From the NCBI GenBank assembly GCA_029939635.1, contig JAOZSN010000114.1:1-8569 (forward strand): 8,569 nucleotides of DNA. Reading direction: 5' to 3'. Source of the stretch: Deltaproteobacteria bacterium (GTDB lineage Bacteria > Desulfobacterota > Desulfobulbia > Desulfobulbales > SURF-16). The position numbers and the translations under genes were made by a program. Within the stretch, counting starts at the first letter, position 1. Each line of letters starts with the position of its first letter. The notes beneath the pieces are model-generated. The model was given only the letters and a program-made list of their open reading frames with translations, did not search any database and was not told where the DNA came from. This document shows, piece by piece, positions 1-6,290 of this stretch.

Positions 1-135
1 TCCGCCAACAGGGTTATGGAGGCTCTAATAATTTAGAATATCAAAAATCAAATCAGTAAATCAAGAATTATTATCACAATTTTCCAAACAGTTTCATGGC
101 TTGTTTTGGTGATGCAAAAACACACTATTCTACCC
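1..135. other. AT-rich intergenic stretch without a recognisable gene
   Basis: This is the left edge of a gene-free stretch of nearly 390 bases. It is rich in A and T with many stops in all frames. The only coding hint is an open frame from base 3 that ends at a TAA at 57-59. It could be the last 18 codons of a rightward gene lying outside the window (RQQGYGGSNNLEYQKSNQ), but so short a piece cannot be judged. The rest of the gene-free stretch holds the regulatory elements listed separately (136-316) and the presumed leader of the PEP-CTERM gene (about 327-387). Confidence 0.5.
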
Positions 136-173
136 TGAGACAGTGTATCATCTCCACTGTCTCAGCTGTCTCA
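136..173. promoter_or_regulatory. Palindromic operator, candidate enhancer-binding-protein site
   Basis: A perfect 10-bp inverted repeat is present: TGAGACAGTG at 136-145 and CACTGTCTCA at 155-164, separated by 9 bases. A third half-site, CTGTCTCA, follows at 166-173. It is a direct copy of 157-164 shifted by 9 bp. The palindrome is centred near base 150, about 177 bp upstream of the transcription start predicted from the sigma-54 promoter at 301-316. That is a usual distance for the upstream site of a sigma-54 activator that works by DNA looping. There is no T-run after the stem, so a terminator is unlikely. The cognate regulator is not in the window and its identity is unknown. Confidence 0.55.
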
Positions 174-200
174 CCGACTATCATCTCAGCTCATAATCAC

Positions 201-252
201 CCTATTCAGGGAATAGCACATTACAGGCAATTGCCGTGTAACGACCTGTAAT
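201..252. repeat. Two small inverted repeats between operator and promoter
   Basis: CTATTC (202-207) and GAATAG (211-216) form a 6-bp inverted repeat with a 3-base gap. ATTACAGG (220-227) and CCTGTAAT (245-252) form a perfect 8-bp inverted repeat with a 17-base gap. They lie between the upstream palindrome and the sigma-54 promoter. This is where a second regulator or a DNA-bending protein such as IHF could bind, but I do not recognise a specific IHF or regulator consensus. Short repeats in AT-rich DNA can arise by chance. Confidence 0.3.
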
Positions 253-300
253 TATACCTATTTCAAAAAAGCGAAATATTTTCCCACTTAAAAAGTTCTT

Positions 301-316
301 TGGCACACCTTCTGCA
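301..316 (+). promoter_or_regulatory. Sigma-54 (RpoN) -24/-12 promoter of the PEP-CTERM gene
   Basis: TGGCAC at 301-306, five bases, then CTGCA at 312-316 match the sigma-54 consensus TGGCAC-N5-TTGCA at all conserved positions except one (C for the first T of TTGC). The invariant GG (302-303) and GC (314-315) have the required spacing. The predicted transcription start is near base 327, giving a leader of about 60 bases before the ATG at 388. Sigma-54 promoters need an ATP-using activator bound upstream, and the palindrome at 136-164 is a good candidate for its site. Confidence 0.75.
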
Positions 317-387
317 ATCGTCTCCACATAACGAAAATTACAAAGATGCATAAGTACAACTAAACCATTTTTTTAAGGGGCAAAACA

Positions 388-1086
388 ATGAAAATTGTAT
401 CCGCAACCATTCTCTGTTCAACCTTCCTCCTCACAGCAGCTACCAGCAGTCAAGCCATTACAATAGATAGCGTCGAAGGTGCATGGATAAATCCTAAAGG
501 TGGCAATTATGTTACAGGGACAGGAACCAATGTCATAACCTGGGGAAACCCAGCAAACCCATACAATTACCAGAGTGGCTTACGTTTTGATGGCAGTGCA
601 CCACCGGCCATCACCGTTGATAGCGATCAAAAATTTAAGATTGGCCAATTAACCCATTTCAACAATATCATAACAGACGGTGCCATCAACGCTGTTGATC
701 TGCAGATCAGCCTTAGCTTTAGTGACCCAGCTGACCTGAATAGCAATCTGGACTTCTCTTTTTCAGTTGAGGAAACCCCAAACGTCTCAGGAAATCGATA
801 CTGGGATGCTGACTTTATTGGCTTTGCCAACAGCTATGCCAACGAGAGTTTTAAGATAGATGGTGTTGATCATACCCTCCATCTTCTAGGGTTCCATGAT
901 ATTGATGGTAATCTTATCAATGAATTCATCTCTCCTGAAATGGGAACCAATAGTGCATGGCTGTGGGGAGAAATTACCGCCGATTTCCAGCAAACTGCAC
1001 CAGTTCCAGAACCTGCCACTATGCTGCTCTTTGGTACTGGTCTGGCTGGCCTGGCAGGATACCGTAGACGCAATAAAAAGGAGTAA
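388..1086 (+). CDS. PEP-CTERM sorting domain protein, THxN / choice-of-anchor K-like
   Basis: This is a 232-residue secreted protein. A signal peptide covers about residues 1-23, with probable cleavage after SSQA. The central part (about 28-200) contains ITWG (50-53), QSGLRFDG (62-69) and THFN (89-92). These resemble the THxN / choice-of-anchor K families of PEP-CTERM proteins, a match recalled from family features rather than searched. The C-terminus is a textbook PEP-CTERM tail: VPEPA (206-210), a hydrophobic segment (about 211-224) and a basic end (RRR at 226-228). Exosortase (EpsH/XrtA type) is known to recognise and cleave this signal during export to the surface or matrix; no exosortase gene lies in the window. 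The start is supported by AAGGGG at 375-380, seven bases before the ATG. Transcription probably comes from the sigma-54 promoter at 301-316. Its exact role is unknown; a surface or extracellular-matrix function is inferred. Confidence 0.92.
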   Translation: MKIVSATILCSTFLLTAATSSQAITIDSVEGAWINPKGGNYVTGTGTNVITWGNPANPYNYQSGLRFDGSAPPAITVDSDQKFKIGQLTHFNNIITDGAINAVDLQISLSFSDPADLNSNLDFSFSVEETPNVSGNRYWDADFIGFANSYANESFKIDGVDHTLHLLGFHDIDGNLINEFISPEMGTNSAWLWGEITADFQQTAPVPEPATMLLFGTGLAGLAGYRRRNKKE

Positions 1087-1180
1087 TAGAGGAGTCATCC
1101 CTGCGAGTGTGGTGATTAAAATTTTTAAGCGGTTTATGATACTGGTAGCTGAGTTGCATGGTGAACCAAAATATGAGGGG

Positions 1181-1200
1181 GGCATATCATGGCATATCAT
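1181..1200 (+). repeat. 10-bp tandem duplication across the PilZ start codon
   Basis: GGCATATCAT occurs twice in a row (1181-1190 and 1191-1200). The ATG of the PilZ gene (1189-1191) is created at the junction of the two copies. The GAGGGGGG ribosome-binding stretch (about 1175-1182) runs into the first copy. Copy-number change here would alter ribosome-site spacing or remove the start, so slippage could affect expression, but this is speculation from sequence alone. Confidence 0.6.
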
Positions 1201-1647
1201 CAATTAAAAGGTATTGAACGTCGACAGCATAAACGCTATCAGGCCAAGGAAAACCTTATCGTCTATGACAGCGAAGGGTTTGGCCAGGTAGAAAACATCA
1301 GTATGGGAGGTTTGCGCTTTCGAGTGCTACGCAGTAGAGATTACATACTGCCTCCCTCTTTCAACATAGGCCTACTCTGTGCCGAGGCAAAGACATATTT
1401 CGACAATTTACCCTGTCAGCTTGTGAGTATCACCCCATCAACACAGCTTGAGCAACCTGCACGCATGACCCGCAGCGTGCAGGTTGGCATCAAATTTATT
1501 GATTTAACGATGTTACAACAAAAACAACTCTCATCATTTATCACAATGAATAAACTCAATACATCGAAAAACAATGCTAGCACTTCCTTGCAGGCTATGA
1601 GATTAGAGCTCTGTGGTAATCAAATGCTCTTCAATGTTGCCACGTAA
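1189..1647 (+). CDS. PilZ domain c-di-GMP-binding protein
   Basis: This is a 152-residue soluble protein with no signal peptide or membrane segment. It is essentially a single PilZ domain with a short C-terminal extension. Both ligand-binding motifs are intact: RRQHKR (11-16) gives the RxxxR motif, and NISMGG (36-41) gives the D/NxSxxG motif. The beta-barrel part ends near VGIKFIDL (99-106), followed by a helix (about 107-120) and an unconserved tail. PilZ proteins bind cyclic di-GMP and pass the signal to motility, polysaccharide or secretion machinery; the partner is not visible here. The start has a strong GAGGGGGG ribosome site. The gene lies 102 bp downstream of the PEP-CTERM gene on the same strand, with no clear terminator between, so co-transcription is likely. 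Only a weak promoter-like TATGAT (1135-1140) was seen in the gap. Its 3' end overlaps the convergent TonB-dependent receptor gene by 17 bp. Confidence 0.88.
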   Translation: MAYHQLKGIERRQHKRYQAKENLIVYDSEGFGQVENISMGGLRFRVLRSRDYILPPSFNIGLLCAEAKTYFDNLPCQLVSITPSTQLEQPARMTRSVQVGIKFIDLTMLQQKQLSSFITMNKLNTSKNNASTSLQAMRLELCGNQMLFNVAT

Positions 1648-3601
1648 TGGCAATTGACCAGATTGTTGGGATAGTGGCCTCTCTCGTCGTTGCTTCAATC
1701 TGGCCATCGTGAAAGATATTCTCTCCTGTCAACCCCAGTTCAATATCATTAGTAAGCTGGTACGAACAGAATAGGTTCATATTCACATAACTGTCCACCG
1801 TAGTCTGGGTAGATGTATTTAATTCATCAACATAACGCAGCCACCCATTTACATGCAGGCGCCCGAAGGTCATATACGAAAGGAGTGTTGCCTGGTTGCG
1901 GGGACTGGAACCAGCCACCACCAGGGCATCATTATTATAGGATGTAAAGGGGTCAGTGATGGAGAGATTTAAATAACTATAACTCCCCTTCAAACGCCAC
2001 CAGAGAGTAGCGTCGTAGGTAAAACTCAGCTCCCCACCCCAGGAGGAACCAGACATGGAATTGGCCTGCCCGCCCTGATTTATTTCTACACCATCAACCG
2101 TCTGCCAACCCTGTAGATCGCCAATGGCGATAAGATCCTCATACTCATTGTAAAATAGAGCTGCGTCACATTCCAGTTTACGGCTAGGCCTGATGCGGTA
2201 GCCCAACTCATAAGCAAGCAATTTTTCTGAGCTAATCTCAGGGTTACCAGTTATTTCAGTAAAACGAGGCGTGGCATCATAGTAAAATCGTTCCCTAACA
2301 TCATGATTAATACGTGATGGTGTCCGGCTGGCCTTGGAGACGCTAAGCCAGGCAGTCTGGGAGGAGGAAGGTAGCCAAAGCAGTCGTGTTGTGGGCTGGA
2401 ATTCAAAACCAGTATATTGGTGATGTTCAAGCTTTGCCCCTATGGTCAGATAGAGCCGCTCTTTCACCAAAGCAAGTTTATCTTGCAAAAAACCGCTAAA
2501 AATCGAATATGACAGGTTTTCAGGCTGGAAAGAAACGGTAAAGGTATTGTCCATCTTGTCTTGGGAGTAGCGATATTCCAGACCCCAGGTCAGGAGATTC
2601 CGGCTGCTTAGTCCCAAAAAATGCTGAAAATCAACATCAAGGGTGGTGCGCTCTTCTGTAAAGATGGCCATATCAAGCTTGCCATAATCCACATAACTTT
2701 GCAGGGTTAGTTCATTATTCACCCCAAAACGGTGGTGCAGGCGGGCCACCATATTTGCGCCATCCTGCCGTGTGTCGGTGGTATCGAGGCTTTGATATGG
2801 TGCTGTATCTGGTTGCACAGTGACCCAATTACTTGCCATGGTGGTTGTATAGCCATCAGCCAGCACAGAAAAGGTGGTATCATTACTCTGCTGCCAGTCC
2901 AACCGACCACCAATGCGTCCCTGGTGCCAGTTATCCTGTAAATACTGATTATCCAGCATATCATCCACATGTTTACCCTTGGCATAGAGACGACTACTGA
3001 AACGTTCAGAATTACTGCCGTAGCGTAGAGCAAGGGACTGCTGCTGATCTGTTCCTCCACGAATTGCCACCAGCCCCCCGGCGGTATCATCTGCTTTCTT
3101 GGTGAGAATATTGATAACACCATTCACCGCATTGGCCCCCCAAATGGAGGAGCCTGGGCCTCGAATAACCTCAATACGTTCGATATCCTCCAGCACCATA
3201 TCCTGCACCTCCCAGTGCACCCCGGCATAGGTGGGAGTATACACGGTGCGGCCATCGATCATAACCAGCAGCTTTTCAGCATACTGGCCATTAAAACTAC
3301 GAATAGAAATGGCATATTGACTGGCATTAATGCGGGCCACATTCACCCCAGGTGCCATGCGTAACAATTCAGGCACAGAATCAGCACCCGAGTTACGAAT
3401 ATCCTCATTGGTGATAACATAGGCCGCAGAACTGGAAGTAAAGAGGTTCTCTTCCCGTCGTGCAGCAGAAAAAACAACGGTTTCAGCTTGCAACCACTTG
3501 AGCTCTTCAGCTATATCCAAATCTTGAGCTTGTGCACTCTGCCCCGGCAAAAGTACGCTGAGGAGGAGTGTGCTACACGGCAAAACACGAGAAAAATTCA
3601 T
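1631..3601 (-). CDS. TonB-dependent outer-membrane receptor
   Basis: This is a 656-residue outer-membrane protein of normal length for a compact TonB-dependent receptor. A signal peptide spans about 1-25, with likely cleavage after QSAQA. The mature N-terminus is short, so there is no STN signalling domain of the FecA type. A TonB-box-like ETVVFSA lies at 40-46. The plug domain runs from about 55 to 170, with typical features PELLRMAPGV (77-86), ISIRSFNG (98-105), the VMIDGRTVY strand (113-121), IERIEVIRGPGSSIWG (140-155) and NAVNGVINILTK (157-168). The remainder alternates polar and aromatic residues as expected of the 22-strand barrel. The protein ends in ITWQH rather than the more usual terminal phenylalanine. 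It uses TonB-ExbBD energy to import a bound ligand, often a siderophore, cobalamin or similar compound; the ligand cannot be told from sequence. The ATG has a moderate GGAAA ribosome site. The gene starts 27 bp after the kinase stop, as last gene of the leftward string. Confidence 0.93.
   Translation of the reverse strand: MNFSRVLPCSTLLLSVLLPGQSAQAQDLDIAEELKWLQAETVVFSAARREENLFTSSSAAYVITNEDIRNSGADSVPELLRMAPGVNVARINASQYAISIRSFNGQYAEKLLVMIDGRTVYTPTYAGVHWEVQDMVLEDIERIEVIRGPGSSIWGANAVNGVINILTKKADDTAGGLVAIRGGTDQQQSLALRYGSNSERFSSRLYAKGKHVDDMLDNQYLQDNWHQGRIGGRLDWQQSNDTTFSVLADGYTTTMASNWVTVQPDTAPYQSLDTTDTRQDGANMVARLHHRFGVNNELTLQSYVDYGKLDMAIFTEERTTLDVDFQHFLGLSSRNLLTWGLEYRYSQDKMDNTFTVSFQPENLSYSIFSGFLQDKLALVKERLYLTIGAKLEHHQYTGFEFQPTTRLLWLPSSSQTAWLSVSKASRTPSRINHDVRERFYYDATPRFTEITGNPEISSEKLLAYELGYRIRPSRKLECDAALFYNEYEDLIAIGDLQGWQTVDGVEINQGGQANSMSGSSWGGELSFTYDATLWWRLKGSYSYLNLSITDPFTSYNNDALVVAGSSPRNQATLLSYMTFGRLHVNGWLRYVDELNTSTQTTVDSYVNMNLFCSYQLTNDIELGLTGENIFHDGQIEATTREATIPTIWSIAITWQH
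1637..1653. terminator. Small hairpin at the convergent gene ends, possible weak bidirectional terminator
   Basis: TTGCCA (1637-1642), loop CGTAA (1643-1647) and TGGCAA (1648-1653) form a perfect 6-bp stem spanning the PilZ stop codon. It also lies inside the last codons of the opposite receptor gene. It is the only hairpin found at the meeting point of the two gene strings. Neither strand has a T-run after the stem, so it is not a classical intrinsic terminator. Confidence 0.25.
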
Positions 3602-3628
3602 ATATTTTTTCCAGATTATGTTGATATT

Positions 3629-5338
3629 TCAAGCTACATCAAGAGGAAAAGAAAGGATAAAGGTTGTCCCTTCCCCCTCTGCACTCTCACAAAAAATAGT
3701 TCCCCCCATGGTCTGAGTCATAATATTATAGACAATATGCAGCCCCAAGCCGCTGCCGCCCTCACCACGTTTGGTGGTAAAAAATGGGTCAAACACCTGA
3801 TCGATATGATCAGGACTAATACCTTGACCATCGTCATGGTAGATAACTGTGGCCTGCTGTGACTTTTGCCGGGCAGAAATTGTAATAACACCATCTTCCC
3901 CAACGCCAAAGGCATGGAGGAGACTATTAATAATTAGATTGGTCAGCACCTGCGCAAAGGCGCCAGGATAGGAGTTAACTAAAATATCATCAGCACATTC
4001 CACCTCCACCTGTACCGGAGATTTGCGCAAGCGCGGCCCCAAGCTCACGATAATAGAATCAATATACTCCTTGAGATTAAAGAGCCTCTGCTCATGACTG
4101 GCCTGGTCTACCGAGACCTGCTTGAAGTTAGCCACCAACTCGCTGGTACGCTGCAGATTGGAAAGCACCAAATGTACAGCCTCTCCAGACTTGGCCAGAT
4201 AGTTTTCCAGGCTGGCCTTGGTCATAGTCTGGTTGGCAAAATCTGCAGCCAGATGCTGAGTGGCCTCCTCCATATGGGTGGCAGCAGTAACGCCGATCCC
4301 AATGGGAGTATTAATTTCATGGGCCACACCTCCCACCAACTGCCCCAATGAAGCCATCTTCTCTGCCTGAATAAGCTGATTCTGGCTTTCCTTGAGCTCA
4401 TGGTAGGCTGCGCTCAACTCTCTGGTGCGTTCATCAACTTGCTGTTCCAATGAGTGACTGTATTCTTCAATACGTTCATGACTTTTTTGTAACCCCACGC
4501 TCATTTCAATAAAAGCATCGCCCAACACCCCAACTTCATCTTGGGAGGAAGAGGGAGAAAGCACAGAACTAGCCTGAAAATTCCCCCGTGATAATTCATG
4601 GGCAATATCTGTGAGCTTAGCCAGACGTTTGGTAATCTTAGAAGAAATTATTGCTGCCAGCAGAGTACTAAGCAAAACAAAGAGACAGGCAACCAAAACA
4701 GAACGAATGATCATCTCACGGACCTGGATATTAATGCGATCCTGAGCCTGAACCATCTTAGCATCTAAACCATCCAGGGAAAAACCGAGCCGAAGTTCTC
4801 CCCATGGCGTAGAGGAAAACTGAATTATAGTAGTGCGTTGCAAAAGATGATGGTACTCACCTTGAACATAGAGTTCCTTCGTCAATTCAGTAGGTTTTGC
4901 TGCAGCCAAAATATGATTGGCCAAAGCCAAGGTAGCAACTTCCTTGTTTCCTGATGTAAATACTGGTTTACCATCACTATCAATGACAATGGCAAAAATA
5001 AAGTTATCTTCTCCTGAAATAGCCTCTTGCAGCAACAAGGTGAGGAGTGAAAAATTATATGAGGCCAAAGAGTTTTCCACCTGGCCACTAAGGGTGGAAG
5101 CAATACCCTCAGACCAGGTATTGAAATGGCTTCGTTCCAGGTCATTATGATTATAGAGAGCCTCGTTAAGAAACGTCTTCTGAGCAGAAATCTGTAATGC
5201 TGTCAGCAAAATGACCAAAGAAGCAATAACCAATAGCATAGTGAGCAAAATACGCTGCCGCAGGGTACAGTTACAGCGTAATCCAAAGGCCTTTTTTGCT
5301 GTAGTGGCAGAATGTTCTATGTCTGGTTGAGGGGGCAT
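3629..5338 (-). CDS. Membrane sensor histidine kinase with HAMP domain
   Basis: This is a 569-residue inner-membrane kinase. In order it has a cytoplasmic leader, TM1 (about 29-50), a periplasmic sensor (about 51-208), TM2 (about 210-232), HAMP (about 233-288), coiled coil (about 289-328), dimerisation/phosphoacceptor domain and ATPase domain. The sensor includes FAIVIDSDGKPVFTSG (115-130), reminiscent of Cache/PAS-like folds. The phosphoacceptor is H340 in GGVAHEINTPIG (336-347). ATP-binding motifs are all present: N box around NLIINS (467-472), DDGQGI (502-507), FDPFF (516-520) and GSGLGL (528-533). The protein should therefore be an active kinase. It has no receiver domain and no response regulator gene is in view. 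It is preceded by two binding-protein genes (25-bp gap) and followed by a TonB-dependent receptor gene (27-bp gap), suggesting it senses a ligand handled by these proteins. No good ribosome site precedes the ATG, so translation may depend on the upstream gene. It lacks the GAF domain expected of PrsK. Confidence 0.93.
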   Translation of the reverse strand: MPPQPDIEHSATTAKKAFGLRCNCTLRQRILLTMLLVIASLVILLTALQISAQKTFLNEALYNHNDLERSHFNTWSEGIASTLSGQVENSLASYNFSLLTLLLQEAISGEDNFIFAIVIDSDGKPVFTSGNKEVATLALANHILAAAKPTELTKELYVQGEYHHLLQRTTIIQFSSTPWGELRLGFSLDGLDAKMVQAQDRINIQVREMIIRSVLVACLFVLLSTLLAAIISSKITKRLAKLTDIAHELSRGNFQASSVLSPSSSQDEVGVLGDAFIEMSVGLQKSHERIEEYSHSLEQQVDERTRELSAAYHELKESQNQLIQAEKMASLGQLVGGVAHEINTPIGIGVTAATHMEEATQHLAADFANQTMTKASLENYLAKSGEAVHLVLSNLQRTSELVANFKQVSVDQASHEQRLFNLKEYIDSIIVSLGPRLRKSPVQVEVECADDILVNSYPGAFAQVLTNLIINSLLHAFGVGEDGVITISARQKSQQATVIYHDDGQGISPDHIDQVFDPFFTTKRGEGGSGLGLHIVYNIMTQTMGGTIFCESAEGEGTTFILSFPLDVA

Positions 5339-5363
5339 GTATGTTTAGTATGTTGTTTCTTCA

Positions 5364-6290
5364 CTATTCTAACAACTCGTTAACCGAGGCCAATGCTGTG
5401 CTGTTAAGCTGTAAACCGTACTGCTCCACCTTGGCCATGTCAAGAAGGATGGAAGAACCGGCCGGTGGTTGCACCTGCATGGCAGGACGCTCACCTCCAA
5501 CCAACCTGCTGGCAAGAACAGCGGCTTGACGCCCTACCGTGGGATCATCAACAGCTACAATCAGGGTGGGTTTAAAGGGTCGAAAGGCCTTACTATAGGT
5601 CAATACCGCTACCTGTTCCTTGTCTGCTGCGCTAAAAATATCTTCAACCGCTGACTGGCAGGAAAAAACCAGGGGGTCAGCCACCAACCAGAGGGCATCC
5701 ACCTGGGGTAATAGGGTGGCAAGTGACCGTGTCAAACCCTGGGGAGAGGCGATCTTACGCCCAACCAGCCGAACCCCCATCTTACGGGCCTCCTGTGCGG
5801 CTTTACGGAACCACTGTTCATTATACTGACCACTGTAGACGATACCAATGGTGGTCAACTTAGGGAAAAAATGGCGAAAAAGGGTCAACTGCATGGCAGC
5901 TGGCAGCTCGCCGGCAATTCCAAAGCTTGTATTTATTAAGGGCAATCGTCGATAATTAACCACAGAGGTGAAAATAATAGGAGCCTTTGCTTCTACCTTA
6001 CTGGCCAAAAGAAAAGCTCGAGAGCCAACCGTATAAATTACCTCTGGCTGATCTCTATCCAGCATTTTTTGCAAGGCCGTCACATCCATAGCTGTTCGAG
6101 CCAAATCAATCTCCACACTGGCTCCAATCATGCCACCACTAAATTCCATCTGGTTTTGGCGATACTTGGCAATAGAGGCATCACTGCTGATAACCATATA
6201 ACTTCGTTCCTTTGTCTGCGCAGGTACAGACAAAATAGCAGTAATGAGGACAATCATGACCAGCGGTAAGGTAAACAATGTATGTTTCAT
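5364..6290 (-). CDS. ABC_sub_bind-type periplasmic solute-binding protein
   Basis: This 308-residue protein starts with a signal peptide (hydrophobic segment 5-22, probable cleavage near VPAQ, 22-25). The mature part resembles the ABC transporter substrate-binding family PF04392 (COG2984). It has two alternating alpha/beta lobes, with strands such as PEVIYTVGSRAF (82-93), APIIFTSVVN (103-112), TTIGIVYSG (146-154), VDALWLVADP (197-206) and PTLIVAVDD (241-249). Members of this fold bind small molecules between the lobes. The family is often annotated for amino-acid-like ligands, but the ligand here is unknown. No permease or ATPase gene adjoins it. The ATG overlaps the stop of the upstream PhnD-like gene as ATGA (4 bp), with a GGGGGTGA ribosome site inside that gene's end, so translation is probably coupled. 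The next gene is the sensor kinase, and the likely role is ligand capture for sensing rather than transport; that is an inference. Confidence 0.82.
   Translation of the reverse strand: MKHTLFTLPLVMIVLITAILSVPAQTKERSYMVISSDASIAKYRQNQMEFSGGMIGASVEIDLARTAMDVTALQKMLDRDQPEVIYTVGSRAFLLASKVEAKAPIIFTSVVNYRRLPLINTSFGIAGELPAAMQLTLFRHFFPKLTTIGIVYSGQYNEQWFRKAAQEARKMGVRLVGRKIASPQGLTRSLATLLPQVDALWLVADPLVFSCQSAVEDIFSAADKEQVAVLTYSKAFRPFKPTLIVAVDDPTVGRQAAVLASRLVGGERPAMQVQPPAGSSILLDMAKVEQYGLQLNSTALASVNELLE

Noticed and set aside
3..59. Possible C-terminal tail of a rightward gene at the left edge (18 codons then TAA)
   Set aside because: It is too short to show coding character or family, and other frames close equally soon. 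It is mentioned in the intergenic entry but not called as a gene.
136..164. The perfect 10-bp inverted repeat read as an intrinsic terminator of an upstream gene
   Set aside because: There is no T-run after either arm, and the position relative to the sigma-54 promoter fits an activator site better.
1605..1612. 8-bp palindrome AGAGCTCT near the PilZ 3' end as a regulatory or terminator element
   Set aside because: It has no loop and no T-run, lies inside coding sequence, and is easily explained by chance.
3536..3601. Receptor signal peptide as a lipoprotein signal because of C9 in VLPC
   Set aside because: The cysteine lies before the hydrophobic core instead of after it. A type I site after QSAQA fits and outer-membrane receptors normally use it.
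3488..3862. Plus-strand open frame across the junction of the kinase and receptor genes
   Set aside because: Both strands cannot plausibly code here. The minus-strand products have strong family motifs (receptor signal peptide and kinase ATPase boxes), and the plus-strand translation has none.
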